From Jaenimonas drosophilae (taxonomy: Eukaryota; Euglenozoa; Kinetoplastea; Trypanosomatida; Trypanosomatidae), in NCBI GenBank assembly GCA_030849065.1, contig JASAON010001618.1, positions 1-64,000 on the forward strand: 64,000 nucleotides of DNA, read 5' to 3'. Under the pieces are notes generated by a model, which was not told the origin of the DNA, made no database searches, and saw only the letters and a list, made by a program, of their open reading frames with translations. Shown piece by piece: positions 49,004-59,080 of this stretch (within the stretch, counting starts at the first letter, position 1; every line of letters begins with the position of its first letter). The position numbers and the translations under genes are program-made.

Positions 49004-52000
49004 TCAAACCTCTGCCCCTGTGATGCCGTAGCTCACCATTGACAAGGCATCGCCCGCCACACCCAAGATGTTTCCCTTATCCACAAAAGATGAGATGGCT
49101 TCGGGTGTCATGCCGAGCGGCGCACGCACGAACCACGACTGTTCTTTGCGATAGCCTCGCTGCTTCAGCAAGCGCTGCTGACGCTGCACCTCAGCAGCGC
49201 TCAGCAGATCACGGCAGTTCGGCCATTTCGCATTCCGCAGCCCAAAGAGGACGAGGAAGGGCACAAGGAGGACGGCGGTGATGGTGATGACGATGACCCA
49301 CATCTCCACATGGAGTGTCTTGGCAAAGACGCCGTAGTAGTCCAGAGCTGGAATGCTACTGTAGGCCAACGTTGCTACCAGATAGAAGACGGGCATTCCA
49401 ACCAAAAAGAAGAGATTCCAAATCGTGATGGAGTGAGACTCCCACAACAGGGTAAAGAGCTGAGAAAATATGAGAGATGTATACGCAATCGTGAAGGCCA
49501 CATCGTTCGTCTCAGCCCATCCATGATGCGCCAAGGAAAATGTTGGTCCAAGGCACTTCATGGTGAGCCATAAAAGAAGGGATGATTGAATGACCCCACG
49601 TGCCAGATAGGAGCCAAAGAACTCGCTCCACATCAAGTCCATCCCTGCTCGAGTCAGCTTATACAAGGACGGGGTTCGTTCCAGAACCACACGTGGCGCA
49701 CATCGATCCAGGCAATACAAAAACGTCTGCGGAAGTGTGTAGACACCATTCCACATCATGAGGGAGTAGCTGTTCCAGAAGGATGCCCCCGAAATGTGTG
49801 TGTAGAACAAGTTAAAGACCAGCTGAAGCATGGCAATCAGCATGGATTTGTAGAAGCTATACTTGATGACGTAGGCGGTGCGCACGTAGGACTGCTGGCC
49901 ATGCACGAGAAGAAGCGGCCGAAGGTCTGAAAACTGAGACACCACAAAGTCCGCCGCACGGGCCGCCTGCTTTCCCTCCTTACCCGCAATCCCCACACCA
50001 ACCTCCGCCTCCTGGAGCATCGCCACATCGTTGCCGCCGTCGCCAATGGACAGCACCACGTGCCCACTGGACCGAACCAGGGTGGTGATGGCAGCCTTCT
50101 GACTAGGCGTGGTACGGGCACAAATGACGCTGTTGCAGTGGTAGCTGAGCTCTGCAAACTTTTGACGAAGAGCAGGAATGGTGAGAATGCTGTGGAGCAC
50201 AGCACCGCCCTGCACAATGAGAACACTACGTGTAGGACGGCCACCTTCGGGGGATTCAACGACCGTTGGCATGTCCGCCGACACCGTTGACACATCATCG
50301 GGGGTATCTGGAGAGTAGTGCAGCACCTTCTGCTGCATGGTGCCGCCAAGACTCCCCAGCCACTGCTTGGAGAACGTCATCTTCGTTTGTGGTGGAAACA
50401 TGGCGTTGATGTCCATCTCCATCAGCTCCTCATCCCAACGCCGGGTGTTGTTGCTGTTGCTGTTGTTGCTGTGAGGATCCATCTCGACGACTCTAATGAT
50501 GCGGTCGCCTGGTGCGTAGAGTTTGCAACAGAGGCCAATCTGCTCCGCCGTTTCCACCTTATCACCCGTCAGCATCCACAGCTTGATGCCAGCCTCCTGC
50601 AGGCTACACACCGTTTCTTGAACCCCGTCCTGCAACTTGTCTTCAATGGCAGTGATGCCAAGAACTCGCACGTTCGTCTCCATGGACAGACGTAGTTCGT
50701 CCAACTTCTCCTGCCGTCCATCCAACAACGTACTCGCTGCCGTGTACTTGTCGAGGAACTCATTCAGGCTACTTCTGGAGATCTCCTTGGACGCCACAAG
50801 GAGGGTACGCAATCCCGTACAGGCGTAGGCGCTCAGCTGGTCTGACAGACGCGACAACCACACTCCATCATCTCGTCCTTGGGTCTTGGGGGCAACCATG
50901 GAGAGTATGCGGTCATCTGCACCCTTCACGAGGAAGTAGATGCGCCCAGACTGCTCGTCCTCGGCCAACATGCCCATCGACTTCTTCTCGGATGAAAAGG
51001 GGAAGACCACGTGGATGCGCCATCTACGCTCCACGTCATTCACCTTCACCACGGCTTCTGTCTCGGTTCGTTGATAGAGCACCGCATTGAGCTTCGCCGC
51101 CCCACAGCACAAGGCCGTCTCGTCCGGGGAGGTGGCTTGGAAAGAGACGGTGTTGGTGCTGATGGTATGCACCACCTCGACGTTGTTGCACAGTGCGAGG
51201 GCCGTTGCCATCTCCATGACTTGCGGAATGTTGCTAAATACCATGGCATCGACGGCGATGGGCTCTTCCTCCACCGCATCGGTAAAGGCTTCGCAGGCGT
51301 ACGTGGGTGATCCAGCAATACTGGGCGGTGTGGCTATGGCGCCAAGGTGGATCTCCTGTTCCACCTCCGCCACGTAGAGGTACATGAGCTCCATCACATT
51401 CTGCGTCATGGTACCCGTCTTGTCCGACAAGACATAGTCAATCTGGCCTAAATCTTCCAAGATGCTCGAGTTCTTCACCTTGCAGCCTTCGCGTTCAGCT
51501 CCGTGCATCATGGATGCGTCCCACTCCACCATCATGGACATGTAGTACTTACTCATATCCACAATAAACTTGAAGGAGATGGGAATCATCGCGGTGGTCA
51601 GGAGAAAAAAACGAAGGGGGTACACAAGAAAGGCCGGGGGTTCGTGTGTGGGCTGTGGCAGGTACCACGCACGCTCGGGGAGGTTCCGGTTGCTCAGGAA
51701 GCCAGTCAAGCCAAAGATGGCGGCACAAATGAGCTGCGCGCAAAAGATAAACATGGAGTATCGGCTAATGTGCCGGTCAATCTTGGCCCACTTGCGTGGC
51801 GGGGCACGTTTATTCATGCCACACTTGGTGTCATTGCCTGTATAGACAGCAATCGCCAACGCACGTTCCGTGTTCTTGAGGTAGCTTGACTGTGGCAACA
51901 AGTGGCGGAAGGTCATGGATACCTCCGTTGTTGTTTGCTCCATGTGAAGGGTGGGCTCCAGTGTGGCAGGATCTTGCGCGTGGCCCACAAAATCTGCTCG

Positions 52001-52696
52001 ACCGTCAAATGCCTCAATGATGGAGCTCGGCGGCGGGCAGTGGAGCGTGAGGCGAGAGAGCTTCTCCAGCATCTCCTCCACCGTGTCCGTCACCGCCAGG
52101 GGTACGTCGACGCTCGAGACCACATTGGGCGAGGTGGTGGTTGGGCGTGGGGGAGCAACTACATCACGCTGCTTCAAGTCAATCTCGCCATCCAAGTTGT
52201 CTGTGCGTACGTAGACGGTTTGTTTCCCACTGGCGGCCACCACAATCATGTCGCAGGGGAGCTCCTCATTCTGGCCAATCATCACCACATCCCCCACGCG
52301 AATGGAGGAGTTGTGCTTGTACTGCCACTCCTTGGTGCTGCGGTCCAGCACACAGCGGTACTTTGAGTTGTAGGCTTCGTCCTGGCGGTGCCGCTTCACG
52401 TCGTCGTAGCCCTCCTTGATGGCCGTCAAGGAGAAGGCGAAGACGAGTGGGACGAGGGTGGAGAGGGGGTTGACGGGTGCAATCACTGGAATGAATTGGA
52501 GGGCAGTAACAAGAAGAAAGTAAAAGTTAATGGGGCGTCGAAACTGCTCGTAGAGGTTCACTGGGAGGAAGGAGTAGAAGGTGTAGCGGCTGTTGGTGAC
52601 GGTGTTGTCGGAGTAGGCCATGGCGGTGTGTTCGTCCAGCGGACGAATCACGCGCCGCGGCAGATCTTCTTGAGCCTTGAAGAAGACATTGCCCAT
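49004..52696 (-). CDS. P4-type phospholipid-translocating ATPase (flippase)
   Basis: 1230 residues from the first ATG (52694-52696). P4 signatures: the N-terminal NSRYTFYSFLPVNLYEQFRRPINFYFLL block leading into TM1; the A-domain loop DNLDGEIDLK (the usual DGETNLK); the phosphorylation motif DKTGTMTQN with Asp425; the nucleotide-domain SPDETALC; and the hinge GDGGNDVAM at about 884-892. About ten transmembrane helices can be placed, two pairs before and six segments after the cytosolic domains. The family moves aminophospholipids to the cytosolic leaflet, usually with a CDC50 partner, which is not in this window. The frame stays open 125 codons upstream without any ATG (see the separate entry). 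Confidence 0.92.
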   Translation of the reverse strand: MGNVFFKAQEDLPRRVIRPLDEHTAMAYSDNTVTNSRYTFYSFLPVNLYEQFRRPINFYFLLVTALQFIPVIAPVNPLSTLVPLVFAFSLTAIKEGYDDVKRHRQDEAYNSKYRCVLDRSTKEWQYKHNSSIRVGDVVMIGQNEELPCDMIVVAASGKQTVYVRTDNLDGEIDLKQRDVVAPPRPTTTSPNVVSSVDVPLAVTDTVEEMLEKLSRLTLHCPPPSSIIEAFDGRADFVGHAQDPATLEPTLHMEQTTTEVSMTFRHLLPQSSYLKNTERALAIAVYTGNDTKCGMNKRAPPRKWAKIDRHISRYSMFIFCAQLICAAIFGLTGFLSNRNLPERAWYLPQPTHEPPAFLVYPLRFFLLTTAMIPISFKFIVDMSKYYMSMMVEWDASMMHGAEREGCKVKNSSILEDLGQIDYVLSDKTGTMTQNVMELMYLYVAEVEQEIHLGAIATPPSIAGSPTYACEAFTDAVEEEPIAVDAMVFSNIPQVMEMATALALCNNVEVVHTISTNTVSFQATSPDETALCCGAAKLNAVLYQRTETEAVVKVNDVERRWRIHVVFPFSSEKKSMGMLAEDEQSGRIYFLVKGADDRILSMVAPKTQGRDDGVWLSRLSDQLSAYACTGLRTLLVASKEISRSSLNEFLDKYTAASTLLDGRQEKLDELRLSMETNVRVLGITAIEDKLQDGVQETVCSLQEAGIKLWMLTGDKVETAEQIGLCCKLYAPGDRIIRVVEMDPHSNNSNSNNTRRWDEELMEMDINAMFPPQTKMTFSKQWLGSLGGTMQQKVLHYSPDTPDDVSTVSADMPTVVESPEGGRPTRSVLIVQGGAVLHSILTIPALRQKFAELSYHCNSVICARTTPSQKAAITTLVRSSGHVVLSIGDGGNDVAMLQEAEVGVGIAGKEGKQAARAADFVVSQFSDLRPLLLVHGQQSYVRTAYVIKYSFYKSMLIAMLQLVFNLFYTHISGASFWNSYSLMMWNGVYTLPQTFLYCLDRCAPRVVLERTPSLYKLTRAGMDLMWSEFFGSYLARGVIQSSLLLWLTMKCLGPTFSLAHHGWAETNDVAFTIAYTSLIFSQLFTLLWESHSITIWNLFFLVGMPVFYLVATLAYSSIPALDYYGVFAKTLHVEMWVIVITITAVLLVPFLVLFGLRNAKWPNCRDLLSAAEVQRQQRLLKQRGYRKEQSWFVRAPLGMTPEAISSFVDKGNILGVAGDALSMVSYGITGAEV

Positions 52697-53071
52697 CTCT
52701 TCTGGGTTAAACTTGGCGCGAGGTGAGGTTGATCCCTGGGCAACGGAGAGTAGGGCGCCGACACAGAACTTCCAGAAAACACTCAGGTACAGCAGAGCAG
52801 CCTTTGCCAGCACCAGGGGTGAGCGAAGGAGCTCAACGTGTGGGCGGTAGCGGCGACGCTTGCGACCTTCACGAAACGATTTGGATGGATCACTAGAAAG
52901 AACCGAAGGTACAGCAATGTGCTCCTTCGGTGGTGCTGCAGATGATGTTGTTGCTGCTGCTGCTGGTTGTCTTGCTCGGCTCGTCACCTTTCCGATTCCT
53001 CCCAGGAACTCCCCACGGCGCTCGACACTCTCGTGTCGGCCAGAGACGGCAGAAGAATGAATGGTTGATGC
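52697..53071 (-). other. ATG-free open extension upstream of the flippase start
   Basis: In frame with the flippase, the reading frame is open for 125 codons before the first ATG, back to a TAG at 53072-53074. No ATG occurs here in any of the three sense frames. The translation looks protein-like: a Ser/Ala/Arg-rich start, a basic GRKRRRYRP patch, then a hydrophobic segment (LVLAKAALLYLSVFWKFCVGALL). Either this is a long 5' UTR kept free of upstream ATGs, or translation begins at a non-AUG codon (a GTG sits at 52985-52987). Confidence 0.5.
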
Positions 53072-53501
53072 CTAGGAAACACAAGAAGGTATATGCCAAA
53101 TGCACCAAAGACCTGAAAAAAAAAAGAATGAATGTGCGCCACACAATTAAATGTGTGTGTGTTTGTGTTTGCGTGGCGTTCCTTGTGAGAGATAACCAGA
53201 GCAGGAGAGTCTTGCTCGTGGGCTAATAGTAAGTGTGGCAGCAAACTAGACTGGAATACTTGCTACCCCATCCAAAAAAAAAACAACAACAGCTGCTGCA
53301 CAACAACAACAACAATAACAGAAGTGTGAAGATAAGAGAACAAGTGTTGGCAGAAGTTGATGCTCACAGAAGTTGCAATCATGTACGAGATATATGAGTA
53401 GGTGTACTTGTAAATGTGTCTGTGACAACACATGAATGAACTATACACGTATGGGAGCACATCTTCCCCAACAACAACAGCAACAACAACAACAACACAT
53501 A
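53072..53501. other. intergenic region between the LRR/IQ gene and the flippase
   Basis: Apart from the acceptor at 53113 it holds two CAA-repeat stretches (about 53282-53313 and 53470-53498) and a TG-rich run at 53150-53175. No ORF supported. Confidence 0.5.
53113..53127 (-). promoter_or_regulatory. poly-T tract and AG, trans-splice acceptor of the flippase gene
   Basis: On the minus strand a run of ten T is followed at once by CAG (AG at 53113-53114). A second candidate, TTTCCTAG, ends at 53073. Both lie about 380-420 bases above the first ATG, which implies an unusually long 5' leader or a non-AUG start. Confidence 0.55.
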
Positions 53502-56500
53502 TCAGCGTCCTCGCAGATCTCGTTTGGCCTTGAGTGGGTCTGAGATAAACTCCATCCGGGCCTGTTTGTGGCTGGCTACGGTCATCTTCTTTTTCCTCTT
53601 CATAATCTGCGATGCAACCTGCGATCCCCACTGAGCCTCCAGCGCCTCGCGGGAGGTTGGCGGCGCGGTGTTCTCCGTTGTGACAGATGATGGCCGATTG
53701 CCCAACGCCAACCGTGGCGGAAGCTGTGCATCCTGCGTTGGCGCTGACCCAGCACGTGGAGGAGGAGGAGCTGGCTGAAATGGAAGCGTGGCGGGTACGT
53801 CGAAGCGTGTGAAGGGTGCCCCACTAACCTCCTCCATTGCCTTCTTCAGCATGGCACCCATTCCTTCGAGTTGTGGCATGTCAATGTCGTTGAATTCGTC
53901 CACCACCGCGGCAAACTCATCCTCGTCCTCGGGCTTGGGCCGAAGAATGCGCTTCAGACGAGATCGAAGTGCGGCACCACGCCACACGGGCTGAATGCGA
54001 CGAGCGGCCATCTCTCGACGGAATCCAAGGCTCTTTTGATACGCAGCCCGCAACTCCAGCAGCTCCTTCCGAGCACGGCGAATGAGGATGCGTCCGTAGA
54101 CCCACGCATTCAGCTGCTTCTTTGCCTGTTGCTCAACATGCAATCGACGCTGTTGGCTGTACCACGACGATGAAACATGAACGTTGGCGTAGTAGAGCTC
54201 CGAGTTGGAGGTGAAGGCAGACATACGCTGCAGATGCTCTTGCATGGAGCTCACGGCATCTACTGAACGTTGCCACTGCACCGAGGTGGAGAGACGATGG
54301 ACGGCCGGGGTGTAGTGAAGATGTTTGGCTTGAAGACGTTCGCGCAGTTCCTCCTCAATCAGCTCGGCAGATCGCAGACGTCGTGAGCCATCGATTGCCG
54401 CCACATCCATGGACGTACGCATGTCCGTGATGAAGGCATCCCCACACAAGGCAGAGAAGGTCCTTCCATAGGCTGGCAGCAAACCTGCACCGGAGTCCAT
54501 GGACCACAACCGATGAAGGACGTTGGTGGAGTGGCTTCTGCAACAAGATGTGGCAAGTAGCATCTGCACCTCATGTGGCAGAGTAGGAAGCTCTCTCTGC
54601 TCCGTCAGCGACATGCGTACGAGAACATCGTTGTTTAGCTCGCGGAGATGCGGAAGCATGCGCAACAGGGCATCCCGCATCCACGGAAGAAGAGGCCGTG
54701 GCTTAGGTTGGTTCTCTGTGGGAGCATCTGGGGCAGGAAGAGGAGCTGGTTGGCCCACAAAGGGATTCTCGCTGACGTCGAGCACATCGAGACGTTGGCA
54801 TGCCGCAAGTGGTCGAAGATCCGAGAAGTGGCGGAGTGCGTTGAAGGAGAGCTTCAGGGTTCGGAGCCGCGGACACTGTGCAAGGCCAGAGATGTCTTGG
54901 ATGCGATTTGCTTCGGCGTGAAGGACTTCGAGCATCGGCATCCACGGCATGTGCTCCTGTCGCAGCGCCACCAGTGCGTTGCGGTTCATGAAGAGCTGCG
55001 TCAGGAACATCCAACACAGCGAGCCCGATGATGGGGAGGGAAGCGCAACCAAGCGATTGCTGGAAATGAAGAGCTTCTGCAGAATGGCATGTGCGTGTGC
55101 GATAGAATCGAGGCTGGTGAGCTGATTATCGCACAGGTTCAGCTCCTGCAACAAGGAAAGTGGTGCCAAGTCTTCAACACTGTCGATGCGATTGCGGTTG
55201 AGGTGCAGCTGGGTGAGGTGTTCGCACGTGCTCAAGGGGCTCACAGAGGAAATGTGGTTGGCGTAGGCGTGCAGGGTGGTCAGTGAGTAGGAGAGAAGCC
55301 GCCCAATGGGCTCCAGGGTGGTGAGGGCGTTGGAGGAGATGTCGAGCTGCGCCACGGCCAGCGTGCGGGAAAATGCGCAGAGTTGTGCCGCATTGACGCC
55401 ACGCGCAGATGGCGAGGACGCCTCGGCATCCTCTTCGAGGGTGGAGACTTTGTTGTCATTGATGCGCAGCGTCTTGAGAGAGGTGAAGGTGCTGAGGAGT
55501 GCCTCGAGGGAGAGGTGGCTAATCTCGTTGCTGCTCAGGTCAAGCTCTCGAACAAGCGGACACACGGGTGTACCACGATCCTGCATCCAGCGCCGCGCTG
55601 AGCCGTCGTCGGCGGCAGCGTGTGGGGCAGGATGATGACTGCGAGCGCGTAGCATCATGGACGCGAGGCTCGCGCAATCTATCCGACGGAGATGCTCCAA
55701 CACAAAGGAGAGAGAGGATAGGATGAGGGGGGCACGAAAGAGATCATGCTCTGCTGCGGCAAAGGAGAGCGACTGCATCGAACGTACCACCTCACTATTC
55801 AGGCATCCCTCCACCTCTGCAGGTGCAGGTGCGCCAAGGTTGGCTGTGGTGGGGCGGCTGCTCGTCATGGCCGTCGCCGACACATCCCGCACCTCCGTCT
55901 TTGGGCAGTTGCGCTGGAGTCGGAGGAGGGCGTGGCTCAGTGCCTCCTTCACGTGCTCAATCTTCTTGGAATTCTGCTCCCCCCATTCCCGACGTATGCT
56001 GTGCTCCTGAAGGAGGGAGCTCATCCGCAGAGAGCGATCCTCCATCGTGGACCAACCCGAGAAGACTCGACTCGTGGCGAGGCTGCGGTGGTAGGTGGAA
56101 CATCCAGCCACCATAGCATCATGTGCCACCTCACGAAGTACAAGATGCCGCACATGAGAAACATATTCATCTTCGAGTTGTTTGCGTTGGGCTCGCAGTT
56201 GGCGCACATGTTCCTCTTCGCGCTCACTCAACAACGCCACGACGGCCTGACGACCACTCTTCTCCGCCAGACGTAGGGCATCCAGCTGAGCGAGCTGCTC
56301 CTCTTCGATGCGAGTGCAGATGGCACTGTAATGGGTGAAGACGTCGTTGGATAGCTGCGCCGTGACTGCAATGAAGCGCAGATTGATGGCCTGCTTCGTT
56401 AGTGCCAGGCGGCGTTGCTCCGCCAGATGCAAGTCCTCGCGGCAGCTCTCTTCCTCTTCCACGATGCTTGAGTGGCCAGCATCTGCATCCTTGAAACACT

Positions 56501-58244
56501 GTGCCATTGCCTCCTCCACGTTTTCCAGAAGAGCTGCGAAGTGTGCCAACATTCGCGTCATGCGTGCATCCTCCTCCCGCAGTCGCTTGTATTCCGCAGC
56601 TTCTTGTGCCACCAGCCAATTGTCGCGGGCGGCGCGGCGCTGAATCTGCTCCAGGTTCTTCGCCCGCACCTCCCCCACCTCCTTTCCTGGTGATGATGCA
56701 TGGACTTGCTGTTGGTCTTCGGTGGTGGTGGTGGTTGTAGTCGCCGCCATCTCCATCTCCCGTCGCAGCTTCACCTCATGCTCGGATGGAGGAATCAGTG
56801 CGTCCATGCGATCTACAAAAGGCTCTAGCGCTAACAGCCCACGTGCATCCTTCTGCTGCTTGAGCTCTGCAGCTCTCGCGGCACTCCTTCGCTCGCGGCC
56901 CTCCTTCACAACTGCCCTCATCGCCTTTTGTGTGTGCTCCTCCAAGGCCTGATCGCGCTGCTCCATGCTTTGGATGGACTCGAGCACGTTGGCATCAATC
57001 TTCTTGAGATGATCGACGGTGATCTTGGTGGTGGTGGTGGTGTTGTTCGCGGCACTCAACTCCAATGATGGGGATGCTATGGCCACGGCTGGTGCAGAGG
57101 TCTGTAGTCGCTGCTCTGCCTGCTCCAACAAACGCTCCCACTCACGAAGAGGTGCCGTTTCTTCCGTGGATGGGCAGAATTCAAAGGCGTAGAGTGAAGG
57201 AAGCGTGATGTGGGCCATGTCCTTCATCATCCTCGACTTGGCCGTTTGCTGCTGTTCCGGCGGCGAACAATCATCATCTGCTGGGCTCTCCTTCAATGGG
57301 GGAGGCGGTGAGGCATCGTTGTTGGTGGCCGGTGTTGTGGATGGCTCAGAGTACTTGTTGGACTCAGCCATCAAGTGTTGCAGGCGTTCCGTCAACTCCC
57401 GAGCACGTTGAAGGAGTTGCTCATCCTCGGCCTCATCGTCGAGCAAATCTTCCTTCTCCAAATACTGGTCGTACACATCCGCGCCAAGGATCTCCTCCTC
57501 CTCCCGCAGAAGCTTCAAACGCGTTTGCAGCTCCACATCACGACTGCAGTCGATGTGCTGCGTCTTGCCAACGCTGAGATACTCCTGCGCCCGGCGAAGC
57601 AGCCGATCTGTTTCATCCACCAGGGGGTCAGAGCTCAGATCCTGCATCATCGGCTCATGCCGGCGACGACGGTTCTGCTCCTGTGTGGGAGATGTCTGTG
57701 CCACCTTCACGTGTGCCGCCGCAAGATCCATGCCTTCACACACGTACTGCATCTCCAACTCCATCTCTCGGTTGATCTTTAGAGCATTGCGATACTTCAT
57801 GGATGCCTCCGCACCACCTCGGTCTAGTTGCGAGGGGAGGAGCTCCTCAGTGGAAACACCTGCGCGCAGTGTTTCAATGGTCTGGGCAACGTGCTGGACC
57901 AAGTTTGGGGGCGTAATGGCCGTCAAGGATGAAGTGTGCTTGAGCAGCAACGCCTCCAGAGGGTCCCAGAGGAGCTCTTCCTGGGTGATGTTGGCATAGT
58001 CGAGCACTCCTCCATTGGCATCGCCCTCCTCTTCCGCCACCCCACCCGTGAGGAAGACATCTGCGCCATAACCAGAGCGGAATCGGCTGGCTGCCTCCAC
58101 CTCCATCAAGCCATCCATGGGGCCCTGCACGCCATACTCTGCCAACAGCGCCGCCTCCTCCTCAGGCCGCATGCAATACACCGCATCATCATCCTCAATC
58201 GTCTTCTTCGTTCCAGGGGCATGTCCGGGTGAGTGGTCGCTCAT
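53502..58244 (-). CDS. LRR / IQ-motif / coiled-coil protein, LRRIQ1-like
   Basis: 1580 residues. About 1-890 is largely charged helix with strong coiled-coil character at about 225-320 and 430-760. Then comes a run of SDS22-type leucine-rich repeats from about 895 to 1230 (LDLSSNEISHL, LRINDNKVSTL, LHLNRNRIDSV, LNLCDNQLTSL, LKLSFNALRHF). After this a helical region carries an IQ motif at about 1411 (RRIQPVWRGAALRSRL) that would bind calmodulin or a light chain. The same order (coiled coil, LRR, IQ) is seen in human LRRIQ1. A flagellar or axonemal location is likely by analogy, and a tubulin-modifying enzyme lies directly upstream. The LRR and IQ calls are firm; orthology to LRRIQ1 is inference. 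Confidence 0.83.
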   Translation of the reverse strand: MSDHSPGHAPGTKKTIEDDDAVYCMRPEEEAALLAEYGVQGPMDGLMEVEAASRFRSGYGADVFLTGGVAEEEGDANGGVLDYANITQEELLWDPLEALLLKHTSSLTAITPPNLVQHVAQTIETLRAGVSTEELLPSQLDRGGAEASMKYRNALKINREMELEMQYVCEGMDLAAAHVKVAQTSPTQEQNRRRRHEPMMQDLSSDPLVDETDRLLRRAQEYLSVGKTQHIDCSRDVELQTRLKLLREEEEILGADVYDQYLEKEDLLDDEAEDEQLLQRARELTERLQHLMAESNKYSEPSTTPATNNDASPPPPLKESPADDDCSPPEQQQTAKSRMMKDMAHITLPSLYAFEFCPSTEETAPLREWERLLEQAEQRLQTSAPAVAIASPSLELSAANNTTTTTKITVDHLKKIDANVLESIQSMEQRDQALEEHTQKAMRAVVKEGRERRSAARAAELKQQKDARGLLALEPFVDRMDALIPPSEHEVKLRREMEMAATTTTTTTEDQQQVHASSPGKEVGEVRAKNLEQIQRRAARDNWLVAQEAAEYKRLREEDARMTRMLAHFAALLENVEEAMAQCFKDADAGHSSIVEEEESCREDLHLAEQRRLALTKQAINLRFIAVTAQLSNDVFTHYSAICTRIEEEQLAQLDALRLAEKSGRQAVVALLSEREEEHVRQLRAQRKQLEDEYVSHVRHLVLREVAHDAMVAGCSTYHRSLATSRVFSGWSTMEDRSLRMSSLLQEHSIRREWGEQNSKKIEHVKEALSHALLRLQRNCPKTEVRDVSATAMTSSRPTTANLGAPAPAEVEGCLNSEVVRSMQSLSFAAAEHDLFRAPLILSSLSFVLEHLRRIDCASLASMMLRARSHHPAPHAAADDGSARRWMQDRGTPVCPLVRELDLSSNEISHLSLEALLSTFTSLKTLRINDNKVSTLEEDAEASSPSARGVNAAQLCAFSRTLAVAQLDISSNALTTLEPIGRLLSYSLTTLHAYANHISSVSPLSTCEHLTQLHLNRNRIDSVEDLAPLSLLQELNLCDNQLTSLDSIAHAHAILQKLFISSNRLVALPSPSSGSLCWMFLTQLFMNRNALVALRQEHMPWMPMLEVLHAEANRIQDISGLAQCPRLRTLKLSFNALRHFSDLRPLAACQRLDVLDVSENPFVGQPAPLPAPDAPTENQPKPRPLLPWMRDALLRMLPHLRELNNDVLVRMSLTEQRELPTLPHEVQMLLATSCCRSHSTNVLHRLWSMDSGAGLLPAYGRTFSALCGDAFITDMRTSMDVAAIDGSRRLRSAELIEEELRERLQAKHLHYTPAVHRLSTSVQWQRSVDAVSSMQEHLQRMSAFTSNSELYYANVHVSSSWYSQQRRLHVEQQAKKQLNAWVYGRILIRRARKELLELRAAYQKSLGFRREMAARRIQPVWRGAALRSRLKRILRPKPEDEDEFAAVVDEFNDIDMPQLEGMGAMLKKAMEEVSGAPFTRFDVPATLPFQPAPPPPRAGSAPTQDAQLPPRLALGNRPSSVTTENTAPPTSREALEAQWGSQVASQIMKRKKKMTVASHKQARMEFISDPLKAKRDLRGR

Positions 58245-59080
58245 GAGTAACTATGAAACAAACACGTGGAGCCTACACGTCAACCGAGGACGACATCCGA
58301 CAACGTCAGGAACCTCTACACCACACGGAAGACGTGTGGACGACGGATGACCTCTTCTATAGGCACTGAGTGTATCACCCAGACGCTCTTGTGTAGAGTG
58401 AAGACCACGCAAGAGCAGAGCAGTGAAAGAGAAAAGAAAAAACAATCGACGTTGATGTGGGGGAACTATCGTGATCTGTGGTAAAAATACTCGTTGAGTG
58501 AAGAACACACAACCCTACTTCCATAAAGGAGAGGTGCAAAGAAAGAAGAAGAAGAAGAAGAACAAGAAGTGATGATGAAAGGTTCTTCATTCTGGATGCC
58601 CCATCCATTCACACGCGGTTTTGTTGCAAGAGCCAATGTTGCAAGAGCAGCTGTTAAGGTCTTTTGATTAGTCCAGCAAAGGAGTAGACGACAGATTTGT
58701 TTCCCAGACAGAGGACATCCAGGAATAGAAGGTGCTGCTCGCTGCTGCATCTCCACACATACACACGCACACACACACACACACACACACACGTCTACCA
58801 AACCTAAGTAGAACGATGCGCGCCACACCAACAACGGACGCCATCATCACAACCTATTTTTCAATGTTCTGTTGTATAAGATGGGTATAGGCGTAGGTGT
58901 CTTCCCCCCCTTCACACTGTGGAGAAAACCACGACAGGGGGCCGTCAAGCATTTTCCTCCCCCTGTCCTTGGAGCGGGAAAGCATCAAGCAAAAAGAAAG
59001 AAGAGAATGTGCGGGGCATGGAGCACACGTGGCAGAATAACGGATGCGTGCGTCTGTGCTGGGTATATGGTAAGAGCACA
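58245..59080. other. intergenic region, 836 bases
   Basis: On the minus strand a T/C tract at about 58423-58444 is a candidate acceptor for the LRR/IQ gene. Other contents are a GAA repeat at about 58541-58564 and a CA microsatellite at 58755-58792. The remainder should be the 3' UTR of the TTLL gene. No ORF supported. Confidence 0.5.
58755..58792. repeat. CA dinucleotide microsatellite
   Basis: A run of AC units with two interruptions near its left end. It lies in the 3' flank of the TTLL gene. No function implied. Confidence 0.8.
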
